From contig JAGDMS010000004.1 in assembly GCA_017860575.1 (NCBI GenBank), positions 1 to 40,342 of the forward strand: 40,342 bases of DNA, read 5' to 3'. This document shows, in pieces, positions 19,682 through 28,238 of this stretch. Every line of letters starts with the position of its first letter. Position 1 is the first letter of the stretch. Below the pieces are notes generated by a model, which was not told the DNA's origin, searched no databases, and worked only from the letters and a program-made list of their open reading frames with translations. The position numbers were made by a program, and so were the translations under genes. Origin of the DNA: Deltaproteobacteria bacterium (GTDB taxonomy: Bacteria; Desulfobacterota; Binatia; HRBIN30).

Positions 19682-20665
19682 ATGGAATTTCCGGAGTACC
19701 GTCCCAGGCGTTTACGTAAGAATGAGAACCTCCGCCGTATGGTGCGAGCAACCCGGCTGAGCGTTGACAATCTGATCATGCCTCTGTTTGTTGTGCCCGG
19801 TGCCCGGGTACGGAACCCCGTCGCCAGCATGCCGGGCGTCGAGCAACTCTCGGTGGATTACCTGGTCGACGAGTGCAAGGGCATCCACGATCTTGGCATT
19901 CCTGCGGTGATTCTGTTCGGCATTCCGGAGAACAAGGATCCGGCCGGCTCGGGGGCCTACAACGACCACGGGATCGTGCAGCAGGCCCTGCGCGCCCTGA
20001 AGAAGCAGGTTCCCGGCTTACTGGTGATTACCGACGTCTGCCTGTGTGAGTATACCGACCATGGCCATTGCGGTGTGGTGGTGGACGGCGATGTTGACAA
20101 CGATGCGACACTGGACCTTCTGGTGAAGGAGGCACTGTCCCACGCCAAGGCCGGCGCGGATATTGTGGCACCGTCCGACATGATGGACGGCCGGGTTGGT
20201 GTCATCCGGGAGGCGCTGGATGAGGAGGGGTTTGACCATATTCCCATCATGGCGTACGCGGCCAAGTTCGCGTCCGGATTCTACGGTCCTTTCCGCGATG
20301 CGGCGGAATCCACGCCGCAATTTGGCGATCGCCGTTCGTATCAAATGGACCCGCCGAACGCCGACGAAGCCCTGCGGGAGGTGCGGTTGGACATCGAGGA
20401 AGGCGCCGATATCGTGATGGTGAAGCCGGCATTACCATATCTCGATATCCTTTGGCGCGTGAAAGAGACCTTCGGCTACCCGTTGGCAGCGTACAACGTC
20501 AGCGGTGAGTACGCGATGATCAAGGCCGCTGCACGAAACGGCTGGTTGGATGAAGAGCGTGTCGTGATGGAAATGTTGATTGCGATCCGCCGGGCCGGTG
20601 CGGATATGATCTTGACGTATTTTGCAAAGGATGCGGCGCGACAACTGGCGCGGGGAGGTCGCTAG
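19682..20665 (+). CDS. hemB: Delta-aminolevulinic acid dehydratase (porphobilinogen synthase)
   Basis: 327 aa; [65 protein letters not shown]. Confidence 0.98.
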   Translation: MEFPEYRPRRLRKNENLRRMVRATRLSVDNLIMPLFVVPGARVRNPVASMPGVEQLSVDYLVDECKGIHDLGIPAVILFGIPENKDPAGSGAYNDHGIVQQALRALKKQVPGLLVITDVCLCEYTDHGHCGVVVDGDVDNDATLDLLVKEALSHAKAGADIVAPSDMMDGRVGVIREALDEEGFDHIPIMAYAAKFASGFYGPFRDAAESTPQFGDRRSYQMDPPNADEALREVRLDIEEGADIVMVKPALPYLDILWRVKETFGYPLAAYNVSGEYAMIKAAARNGWLDEERVVMEMLIAIRRAGADMILTYFAKDAARQLARGGR

Positions 20666-20676
20666 AGTCGTGAAAG

Positions 20677-20811
20677 GTGCCCGCCGTGGCAGCCGCGCAA
20701 CCACTCTGGTATACGGACGGCGTGCTCCGACGCGTGGACGGCGCGGACGTAGTGACGAACGCAGCAGGAAACGACTCCGGGACGGTGAAGGAGGTACGGG
20801 GTGAGTCGTGA
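20677..20811 (+). CDS. Candidate 44-aa small protein overlapping the infA start
   Basis: GTG 20677: MPAVAAAQPLWYTDGVLRRVDGADVVTNAAGNDSGTVKEVRGES*, overlapping infA by 11 nt. Below the ORF-track size cutoff. Confidence 0.3.
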   Translation: MPAVAAAQPLWYTDGVLRRVDGADVVTNAAGNDSGTVKEVRGES

Positions 20812-21019
20812 GGATTTGATTCAGATCGAAGGCACGGTGAAAGAGGTGATGGCCGGGGGCCAGTTCCGGGTCGAATCGGACAAAGGCCAGCAGTTTCTGG
20901 CCAAGATCAGTGGCCGGATGCGCCGTTTCCACATCAAAGTGATCCCTGGTGATCGCGTCACCGTTGCCGTCTCCCCCTACGATCCGAGCCACGGTCTGAT
21001 CGTCTATCGCAGCACGTGA
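20801..21019 (+). CDS. infA: Translation initiation factor IF-1
   Basis: 72 aa GTG-start MSREDLIQIEGTVKEVMAGGQFRVES...GRMRRFHIKVIPGDRVTVAVSPYDPSHGLIVYR; strong GAAGGAGG SD. Confidence 0.93.
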   Translation: MSREDLIQIEGTVKEVMAGGQFRVESDKGQQFLAKISGRMRRFHIKVIPGDRVTVAVSPYDPSHGLIVYRST

Positions 21020-21073
21020 GCCGTTTGTCCCTTCCGAGTTCTCGGGCGGGTGCCGGTGGGTGTTAGCGCGGCG

Positions 21074-21577
21074 CTAGACTCGACCGTACGAACCCGCGGC
21101 GGAATGGAGCGGAGGGGGCGTACCGTCCATTTCCGCACTCGATGTGAGGCCACGGTCGATGGCTTCCAGGGCCCGGGCCCGCGCCACCGCGCGCAAGTGC
21201 GTCTGCACACAATTGACCAGGGCGTCCCGCATGACCGGGCGTGGGAGGAAATCCACGGCGCCCTCCTTCATGGCACGTTCTCGGATCGCGAGGCGGTCGT
21301 CGCACGAAAAGACGACGACGGCGATCTTTCGGGTTGCCGGTTCGTCACGCAGTGCCGCCAACGTTGCCCACCCGTCCATCTGCGGCATGAGGAGATCGAG
21401 CAGGATGAGATCAACCGGTTTGTTTTTTGCGATCTCAATGCACTCCCAACCGCGCTGCGCGGTCAAACACTCGATGCCAATCTTGCGCAGCGAATGGGTT
21501 GTGAAAGTGATGTTGTCCGGGGTGTCATCGACGACCAGAACCGTTCCTTTTGTACCGTTTGCGATTGGCGCGCGCAT
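21074..21577 (-). CDS. CheY-like response regulator receiver protein
   Basis: VLVVDDTPDN...VDLILLDLLMPQMDGW...VVVFSCDD receiver-domain signature. Confidence 0.9.
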   Translation of the reverse strand: MRAPIANGTKGTVLVVDDTPDNITFTTHSLRKIGIECLTAQRGWECIEIAKNKPVDLILLDLLMPQMDGWATLAALRDEPATRKIAVVVFSCDDRLAIRERAMKEGAVDFLPRPVMRDALVNCVQTHLRAVARARALEAIDRGLTSSAEMDGTPPPLHSAAGSYGRV

Positions 21578-21620
21578 GCTCGGGATCGAGGTCCTTTCCT
21601 TGACGTGCTACCGCAACCCT

Positions 21621-21636
21621 CGCAAATGCTGTTCCA
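21621..21636 (-). promoter_or_regulatory. Candidate sigma-54 promoter for the response regulator
   Basis: Minus strand TGGAACAGCATTTGCG: GG and GC separated by 10 nt, against consensus TGGCACG-N4-TTGCW; about 44 nt upstream of ATG 21577. Confidence 0.4.
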
Positions 21637-21789
21637 ATGCAATATCACTTGTAAACGATGGAAAGGATGCGTGGTGTCGTGGTAGGCGTGCTGTCGATCC
21701 GTCACGTTGTTGGCGCTGTCACAAAATTCCGCAACGCGCCGCAGTCTCCCAATTCACTGGCGGGGCCGCATTGCGACAGCGGTCTCCGG

Positions 21790-22137
21790 TCATCGCTGCC
21801 GCGGCGTGTCCCCCTTCTGCCGCCAACGGTCATACTTGCGTTGGAACTGCTCTCGCTCTTGCGGAGGAAGCTGCTGGAAACGCTGATAATTCTGCTGAAT
21901 TCGCGAGCGCTCCTCGGGCGACATGCCGCGCCAGCGCTCGTATCGCTGCTCGATCTCGCGCTGCCGTTCCGCCGGGAGCTGCTGGTGCTGCCAGTAGTTT
22001 TGCAGTGACCGGTAGCGCTGCTCTGGGCTCAGGTCACGCCATTGCTCGGCCATCAGCATGCGCGCAACCGCCGGCCCTGCCAGAGTGCACAGGGTGATCA
22101 CGATTAACAATTTGCCGGCGGAGTGACGCGCCTTCAT
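21790..22137 (-). CDS. DUF3106-like exported protein
   Basis: Signal peptide then repeated WRDLSPEQRYRSLQNYWQHQQLPAERQREIEQRYERWRGMSPEERSRIQQNYQRFQQLPPQEREQF pattern. Confidence 0.75.
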   Translation of the reverse strand: MKARHSAGKLLIVITLCTLAGPAVARMLMAEQWRDLSPEQRYRSLQNYWQHQQLPAERQREIEQRYERWRGMSPEERSRIQQNYQRFQQLPPQEREQFQRKYDRWRQKGDTPRQR

Positions 22138-22146
22138 TCGACAGCA

Positions 22147-22665
22147 CTACCCGTGATGCGAGGTCTCATCGTCATCCAAAGGTTCGGATTGCACCGTATC
22201 GAAGTTCTCCAACGCATCCAGTTGCTGGATGAGCTGATAGTTTTCAAAGAGATCCGGCTCGCGGGTGACCGCCACGGGGGGCGAGGTCACGCCCAGTGGG
22301 ATCAAAACGGCACTCGGGCCACCCGCAACGGAAAGGAGAACCAGGATGAGGCCGGCCATGAGTGCGGCACCGGCCAGAACCATGGGTCGGATCGGTCGCG
22401 TCCACGGTGCCACGGTCGCACGCCGCTCCGCAAGCAGGACCGAATGCATCGTATTCTGGAAGGAAATGGTCTCGAGTGCCCCCCCCGTCAGCAGATGAGG
22501 CAACGCACGTCGATGCCAGTGCACGGCCGAACGTAGGTGTTCGGCTTCCCGTGAGCATCTGCTGCAGGCGTCGAGGTGATGGCGAAGGCGGCGCGTGCGT
22601 GGTTCCGGCAATTCGCCGTCGAGCCAGGCTGTCAGGTTTCTCTGTGCGAACCAGCAGCGGATCAT
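22147..22665 (-). CDS. Putative anti-sigma factor with zinc-finger-like N-terminus
   Basis: LTAWLDGELPEPRTRRLRHHLDACSRCSREAEHLR (HxxxCxxC) and one TM; 4-nt overlap with the sigma gene. Confidence 0.8.
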   Translation of the reverse strand: MIRCWFAQRNLTAWLDGELPEPRTRRLRHHLDACSRCSREAEHLRSAVHWHRRALPHLLTGGALETISFQNTMHSVLLAERRATVAPWTRPIRPMVLAGAALMAGLILVLLSVAGGPSAVLIPLGVTSPPVAVTREPDLFENYQLIQQLDALENFDTVQSEPLDDDETSHHG

Positions 22666-23324
22666 GCGGTTCCCTCCTCTTCGAGCTGTTCCCGCAATGT
22701 CACTGTCGCCCGGTGAATGAGGCTCTTGACGGCCGACACGGAGCAGGAGAGGCTCAGGGCCACTTCCTCGTACGAGAGGCCGTTCGCCCGCGCGAGCAGC
22801 AGGGCGGCACGCTGCTGTGGTGGCAATTGTGCGACGGCGACCCGCAACCTCTCAATGGCCTCGCGGTCCAACGCCGCCTCTTCGCTGCTCGGGGTTGACG
22901 GCTCTGCCATGGGTGGCGGATCATCGGTGTGTTCCTGCGTCGAGCGATCGAGGGATCGCACCCGCGCCCTGTGCTCGGGCCGTCGCAACTCGCTCAGGCA
23001 CGCGTTGGTCACCATGCGATACAGCCAGGTCCTGAAACGTGCGCGTGGCACATAGCGCGCCCGCGTCCGATAGAGCTGAAGAAACACGTCTTGTGCCAAT
23101 TCTTCGGAACGAGCGCGGCTGGAGATGAACTGCATGGCGAACCCAATGACGCTGGAAATATGCTTCTCAAACAGCTGCTGAAACGCCCCTTGCTCCCCTC
23201 GTTGCACTGCCAGCATGAGCTGCACATCGGGATCTGCGGCAATATCCGCAGGAACACCCGGGTCTTTAAACGCGGCAGAACGCTCCGGGTTGCGGCGGAG
23301 ACGGAGGCTTAGCCGGCGAATCAT
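22662..23324 (-). CDS. ECF-type RNA polymerase sigma factor (sigma-70 family)
   Basis: Region 2 AQDVFLQLYRTRARYVPRARFRTWLYRMVTNACLSELRR and region 4 QLPPQQRAALLLARANGLSYEEVALSLSCSVSAVKSLIHRA. Confidence 0.92.
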   Translation of the reverse strand: MIRRLSLRLRRNPERSAAFKDPGVPADIAADPDVQLMLAVQRGEQGAFQQLFEKHISSVIGFAMQFISSRARSEELAQDVFLQLYRTRARYVPRARFRTWLYRMVTNACLSELRRPEHRARVRSLDRSTQEHTDDPPPMAEPSTPSSEEAALDREAIERLRVAVAQLPPQQRAALLLARANGLSYEEVALSLSCSVSAVKSLIHRATVTLREQLEEEGTA

Positions 23325-23584
23325 GGGATTATAGCCCCCTGCCTGCGTTCACCTGCGGGCGCCGTGCGGCCGGCGACATTGGCGCTGGGCAACGCGCACG
23401 TGGCATGCTCACTCTGGTCCGCGTCAGTAGCATTTCCGACCCAGGGATGCGATGCATCTGACCGTCACGGGAGCGGGGGCGTTGACGTAGTTATTCCTTC
23501 GGCCGACATCCGATCGAGACGCCAAGGCGTTCAGCGGTGGTAGAGGCGCGCCCGTCGCCCGCGGGCAGCCCGCGACTGCGGGGG

Positions 23585-23902
23585 TCAGCGAGATTGGGCC
23601 CGCTTCGCTCGTGCCGTGCGGGCCGCTCGGCGCGTCGCCGTCTGTGCCTGTCCGCGGGCGGAGTCGCGAGCCACGATGCGCCGCAGCAGCTGATATTTCA
23701 CTTTGCTAGCGAGCTGACCGAAGAGCATGTTGAGCCGGTCCGGATCGTGCCGGCGCAGGGCCTCCTCGATCCGCTGGCGGTGGTCGTCGAGATAGGTGAT
23801 TCGGTACTCGCGCTTCTGCAGCCGCACCCGCTCGGGTACTTTCGCACGGGTTTGGATAACATGCGCAATTTCGTGCAGGATTGTCGAATCGAGACGCGCC
23901 AC
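23585..23902 (-). CDS. Small basic protein with HExxH motif, unknown function
   Basis: GTG 23902 with AAAGGA upstream; MARLDSTILHEIAHVIQTRAKVPERVRLQKREYRITYLDDHRQRIEEALRR... with Arg/Ala-rich C-terminus. Confidence 0.5.
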   Translation of the reverse strand: MARLDSTILHEIAHVIQTRAKVPERVRLQKREYRITYLDDHRQRIEEALRRHDPDRLNMLFGQLASKVKYQLLRRIVARDSARGQAQTATRRAARTARAKRAQSR

Positions 23903-24075
23903 CAGTGTCCTTTCAGCCTGTTTTCAGTCTCTTCTCGCTACCACTGTTGCATCTCTTTAGCATGATTTGTTGCGTGCCACAAAAAGCGCTGGCAAAATGC
24001 CGGTCCAAGGCAAAAAAACCCTTTATTTATCAGCAGCTTGTTGCGTGTTTGCCGGAGGTGTGAACAGGGGGGCGA

Positions 24076-24441
24076 TTACAGACCGCGCAAGCGCCGTTCC
24101 TGGGCTTCCTGATCGGATTTGCAGTCAATGCACAGGGTGGTCACCGGTCTCGCCTTCAGTCGGTCCAGAGCAATGGGGCCCCCACAGGCTTCGCAAAGGC
24201 CGTAGCTACCGTTGTTGATTCGTTCCAACGCCTCGTCGATCTTGCTAATCAGCTTCCGCTCGCGATCACGGATCCGCAACATGGCATTGCGGTGCGATTC
24301 AAGCGACGCCCGGTCTGTCGGATCGGGGAAGTTCTCCTTGGCGTCCGTCATGCCGCCAACTGTTCGCAGCGCCTCGTCCAACAACTCGTGACGCCGCGCC
24401 ATCAAGAGCCTGTAAAACGGCTTCAATTGCCGCTGGTTCAC
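24076..24441 (-). CDS. DksA/TraR family zinc-finger transcriptional regulator
   Basis: 121 aa; ALERINNGSYGLCEACGGPIALDRLKARPVTTLCIDCKSDQE four-Cys zinc finger. Confidence 0.93.
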   Translation of the reverse strand: MNQRQLKPFYRLLMARRHELLDEALRTVGGMTDAKENFPDPTDRASLESHRNAMLRIRDRERKLISKIDEALERINNGSYGLCEACGGPIALDRLKARPVTTLCIDCKSDQEAQERRLRGL

Positions 24442-24528
24442 CGCTGTGCCTCCGAATGTGAAGGTGTCCTACCATCGTGATTCTTGTGTGTAAAGCGGTG
24501 GGCGGAGCGGGTTGGTACCGCCCAATGC

Positions 24529-25257
24529 TCACTCGATGCTGTATGTGACCTGCAGCGTTGCGGATACGGCCACAGTGCCGGGTTCGATGGGCGTGGGGGC
24601 GCGCGCCTCCATGGCGGCCACGCCGCGGTCGAAGTACCTCGGCTGCACAGTGGGACCGGTCACGGTGGTGGCCGATGCCACCTCTCTGATCCGCACCCCG
24701 AGCGCCGTGGCGACACTGTCCGCCTGCGCCCGTGCCTCCGCACCGGCCTTCTCTAGGGCGGCTCGCAATTGCTCGTTGCGATTCGATAACGTGAACTGGA
24801 TACCGCTGATGCGGTTTGCCCCGGCGTCGTTGGCGGCGTCGATCAGGGCGCCGACGCTGTCGACCTTGTGCGTCTCGACCTGCACCTCGTTGCGGGCCAC
24901 GTATCCGGTGATGCGCGGCTCGGTCAGCTCTCCGGGTTTAGGAGGCTGATAGCGCGGCTCGAGCGCATACCTGGCCGTTGTGACCGTGTCATCCTTGCCG
25001 ATGAGGCCCTTGATTGCGTTGGCGACGGCGGCGCTGCGCTTGGCGTTCTCGCTGCCTGCGGCGGCGGCCTTCGGTGCCGTGGTCTCCACCGCGATCGTGA
25101 GGATCGCGAGGTCGGGCGCCGCCGCCACCTCGCCCTGTCCGGTGACGGAGATGGTGCGGTGCTCGGCGGCCTTATCCTCCGCCTTGGCGGCCGAAAGGGG
25201 CACCGCGGCCAACAGGCTGGCGGTCACGAGCGACCAATGCACAACGATTGCACGCAT
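24529..25257 (-). CDS. SIMPL domain (DUF541) exported protein
   Basis: MRAIVVHWSLVTASLLAAVPLSAAKAED signal peptide then ISVTGQGEVAAAPDLAILTIAVETTA; start moved from 25446 to ATG 25257. Confidence 0.88.
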   Translation of the reverse strand: MRAIVVHWSLVTASLLAAVPLSAAKAEDKAAEHRTISVTGQGEVAAAPDLAILTIAVETTAPKAAAAGSENAKRSAAVANAIKGLIGKDDTVTTARYALEPRYQPPKPGELTEPRITGYVARNEVQVETHKVDSVGALIDAANDAGANRISGIQFTLSNRNEQLRAALEKAGAEARAQADSVATALGVRIREVASATTVTGPTVQPRYFDRGVAAMEARAPTPIEPGTVAVSATLQVTYSIE

Positions 25258-25346
25258 GACGACTCCTCTGGTTATGGGGTAGCGCAGATGGGATTCATCG
25301 GTCGTGTGGTAGCGACGGACGTGCTTGGCATGGTCCCTGCCTGTGC

Positions 25347-26714
25347 TCACGCCGCGCGTGCCGCGACGGCCGACTGCAGCTCGATCAGTGTAATTTCGCG
25401 CGGCGTATTCAGCCGAATGCGCTGGCCGGTTACCCCGAGCCCGCAATTGACATAGAGGTAGCTGCCCTCACGGTGGTACAGCCCGCGATCGAAGGGCGTG
25501 ATGAATTCCGCGAGATTACGAATGCGGCCGTTGAACCATGGCACCCCGATCTGGCCACCGTGAGTGTGGCCGGCCAGGGTCAGATCGACGCCCAGTGCGG
25601 CTGCTTGTGGGAAGACATCCGGACGATGCGAGAGGAGCAGGACCGGTTCGCGCGCAGGCCCCGCGAGCGCCGTGTCGAGGTACGGGACCCGCACCAGGCC
25701 GCGTGCCCAGTCGCGTCCATGGTCGTCGAGCCCGATCACGTGCAAACGGGTGCCGTTGATGTTGATCGCGGTGTGCTGATCCCGGAGTACGGTGAAGGAC
25801 GTGAGGCGACGTAGCGCGGCCGCGACACGATCGGCGCCGGCATAGTGATCATGGTTCCCAAGGATCGCGAACACTCCGTAGCGGGCACGTAATCCGCCGA
25901 GTACGGGGAAGAACGTCTCCAAATCTGCGGCGGGGGAGTCCGCGATGTCGCCGGTGATGCAGATGACATCCGGCGCGAGGTCATTGACGCGGGCCACGAA
26001 GCGCTCGAGTTGGGCGTGATCGATGTTCCGGCCAACATGGATGTCGCTGATCTGCGTGATGCGCAAGCCGCTCCACGACGACGGGCAGTTGCGCAAAGCA
26101 AGGACCAGGTGTCGGACCCGTAGACGGAGTTGTCCAAGCGTGTACCCATACGCGAACGCGATGGTAATGGCCGCCATACCTACGTTGGCGACCCAGCCGA
26201 AGGTGCTGTCGAGGTCGGGGCCGATCTCGAGGTGGGGGTGATGGCGGGTGCGGGCTTCAACGGCAATTGCGCCGACCACCACCTTGGCGGCGACCCACAA
26301 CAGATCGGTGCAGAGGAGAAAGAGGACGCAGAAGAGGCAGGTGAAGGCAAGGGCGTAATAGAACCGCGGCATACTCCCCACGGGATTGTGGTTGCACCGC
26401 TGCTGGTGCGCGCGCTGCGCCAGATAGCGGTTGAAGAGGAATATACCCAGAGGTGCCACCAGATGTGCGAGCGGCGGTAGCGACCGGACGCTGCGGAAGA
26501 CATGCGCAAGGACAATCCATTCGGCGACGCTCACAGCGCACAGCAGCAGGCGAAAGAAATTGCTGAAGCACGCCTGCACCAGCTGCCCCTGCAGGCGACG
26601 GAGCGTCGACAGTTCCATTTTTTGCATGAGCAGGATGAAGCGTAGCGGAAGTGTTGCGGCTTGGCCAGCTGCCAATGGCAGGCGGGAGGGGCGCTGCGCG
26701 CCATTGTCTCCCAC
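25347..26714 (-). CDS. Membrane-anchored metallophosphoesterase
   Basis: Several N-terminal TM segments; TQISDIHVG, GDIAD, LGNHDHYAG, GHTHGGQIG metallophosphatase motifs. True start may be downstream of 26714. Confidence 0.9.
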   Translation of the reverse strand: MGDNGAQRPSRLPLAAGQAATLPLRFILLMQKMELSTLRRLQGQLVQACFSNFFRLLLCAVSVAEWIVLAHVFRSVRSLPPLAHLVAPLGIFLFNRYLAQRAHQQRCNHNPVGSMPRFYYALAFTCLFCVLFLLCTDLLWVAAKVVVGAIAVEARTRHHPHLEIGPDLDSTFGWVANVGMAAITIAFAYGYTLGQLRLRVRHLVLALRNCPSSWSGLRITQISDIHVGRNIDHAQLERFVARVNDLAPDVICITGDIADSPAADLETFFPVLGGLRARYGVFAILGNHDHYAGADRVAAALRRLTSFTVLRDQHTAININGTRLHVIGLDDHGRDWARGLVRVPYLDTALAGPAREPVLLLSHRPDVFPQAAALGVDLTLAGHTHGGQIGVPWFNGRIRNLAEFITPFDRGLYHREGSYLYVNCGLGVTGQRIRLNTPREITLIELQSAVAARAA

Positions 26715-26772
26715 GCCCGACCAGTGTAAGGTAAGGTCGCTCTGGCAAGGAGCGTAGAAAGAAGGAGGTCAT

Positions 26773-27411
26773 TTGGCGTTTCGCGGAAGAGGCCCTCGGT
26801 TTGTCCCACCCCCACCGGATGCACATCGCATCAATCGTCACATTCGTGTCCCGCAGGTCCGCTTGGTTGGCGCAGACGGAAGCCAACTCGGAATCGTGCC
26901 AATCGAGGACGCATTGCGGCGGGCGGAGGAGGCGCAGCTCGATCTGGTCGAGGTGGCACCGGCCGCACAGCCGCCAGTCTGCCGCATCCTCGACTACGGG
27001 AAGTTCAAGTACCAGCAGCACAAGAAGGAGGCCGAGGCGCGGCGCAAGCAGGCGACGACGACGGTGAAGGAACTGCGGCTGGGCTATCGCACGGATGTGG
27101 GTGACCTGGAGCGGCAGATCCAAAAAGCGCGCGAGTTCCTCGTGGAGGGGGATCGGGTGAAGTTTTCCTTGCGCTTTCGCGGCCGCGAAATGGCCTATCA
27201 GAACCTTGGGCGTGAGAAACTGACCAAGGTGTGCGAGGCGTTGAGCGATGTCGCAACCGTGGAAGGCACGCCGCGCATGGAAGGGCGCCTGATGGGCGTC
27301 GTGCTGGCACCGGGTGTCAAGAAGAAGGCCGCCAAGCCGGCTCCGCCCCGGCAAGAGCCCCCCAGGGAGGCTCCACCGCCTGGACCTTCGGGCGGTGCAA
27401 CACCTGCCTGA
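26773..27411 (+). CDS. infC: Translation initiation factor IF-3
   Basis: TTG start after AGGAGG; INRHIRVPQVRLVGADGSQLGIVPIEDALRRAEEAQLDLVEVAPAAQPPVCRILDYGKFKYQ; Pro/Ala-rich C-terminal tail. Confidence 0.97.
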   Translation: MAFRGRGPRFVPPPPDAHRINRHIRVPQVRLVGADGSQLGIVPIEDALRRAEEAQLDLVEVAPAAQPPVCRILDYGKFKYQQHKKEAEARRKQATTTVKELRLGYRTDVGDLERQIQKAREFLVEGDRVKFSLRFRGREMAYQNLGREKLTKVCEALSDVATVEGTPRMEGRLMGVVLAPGVKKKAAKPAPPRQEPPREAPPPGPSGGATPA

Positions 27412-27499
27412 GGGGGGCTTGGGGGCTTGCGTCGTGGCCTGTTGGCCCTCACGCCCACAAGCCCACAAGCCCACAGGCCCTCAAGCCCTCAAGCCCTCC
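27412..27499. terminator. Candidate long hairpin between convergent infC and purN (possible bidirectional terminator)
   Basis: Arm GGGGGGCTTGGGGGCTTG (27412-27429) pairs with CAAGCCCTCAAGCCCTCC (27482-27499): 18 bp including two G.U wobbles; arm 2 overlaps the purN 3' end. Confidence 0.45.
27458..27497. repeat. 8-bp tandem repeat, five units (CAAGCCCA/CAAGCCCT)
   Basis: CAAGCCCA CAAGCCCA CAGGCCCT CAAGCCCT CAAGCCCT read directly, preceded by a partial ACGCCCA unit. Confidence 0.9.
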
Positions 27500-28154
27500 T
27501 CACCCGCACCCTCCGGCCGACGATCTCCAGTCGGCCTTCGGCCCAGAGGCGGATCGCCTCGGGATACAGCGCATTCTCGAGTTCGTGCACGCGCGCGGCG
27601 AGCGTTTCCGGCGTATCGTCATCGAGGACGGGGACGGCACCTTGGAGGATGATCGGCCCAGTGTCGTACTGCTCATCCGCAAAGTGGATGGTGCAGCCGC
27701 TGATTTTCACGCCGGTCTCCAGCGCGGCACGATGTACTTTCTCCCCGTAGTATCCCTTACCGCAGAACGCGGGAATGAGGGCAGGATGAACATTGAGCAC
27801 GCGGCCGCTGTAGCGGCCGCGCAGCTGAAACGGGGACAGAAAACCGGCGAGTACGATCAGATCGAAGGCATAGCGATCGAGGGCTTCGTGGAGGGCGTCA
27901 TTGAAGGAATCGAGGTCGCTGAATTCCTTCCGCGGAACGACCACGGTCGGGATACCCGCCTGCTGTGCCCGTTCCACGCCTCGTACGCCGGGACGTGAAC
28001 TGATGGCCACCACGATCCGCGCCGCTAAGCGGCCGTCCGCGATGCGGTCGATGAGGTTCTGCAGCGTGGTCCCGCCGCCGGACAGCAGCACGGCGAGCCG
28101 GACCGGTGCCGCCGGCGCAATGGGCGGTGCAGCGCTCGAGGGGGGGGTGCTCAT
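27489..28154 (-). CDS. purN: Phosphoribosylglycinamide formyltransferase
   Basis: VRLAVLLSGGGTTLQNLIDRI..., NVHPALIPAFCGKGYYGEKVHRAALETGVKISGCTIHFADEQYDTGPII. Confidence 0.96.
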   Translation of the reverse strand: MSTPPSSAAPPIAPAAPVRLAVLLSGGGTTLQNLIDRIADGRLAARIVVAISSRPGVRGVERAQQAGIPTVVVPRKEFSDLDSFNDALHEALDRYAFDLIVLAGFLSPFQLRGRYSGRVLNVHPALIPAFCGKGYYGEKVHRAALETGVKISGCTIHFADEQYDTGPIILQGAVPVLDDDTPETLAARVHELENALYPEAIRLWAEGRLEIVGRRVRVRRA

Positions 28155-28238
28155 GGGCGGTCGCCTCTCATCCTCGAGGGGCGTTGCATCAAGAAATCCG
28201 CATCGACGCGCATGTCACGTGTCTCCTGACGCACAGTG

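Noticed and set aside
20622-20804. 60-aa Arg-rich ORF in the hemB-infA gap
   Set aside because: Low-complexity Arg-rich, overlaps the hemB end out of frame; the alternative frame at 20677 is more protein-like.
23940-23990. TGGCACG motif upstream of the HExxH gene as sigma-54 site
   Set aside because: Spacing between GG and a downstream GC is wrong (not 10 nt).
26257-27474. 405-aa minus ORF spanning infC and the metallophosphoesterase 5' part
   Set aside because: Antisense to infC and out of frame with the phosphoesterase; no domain.
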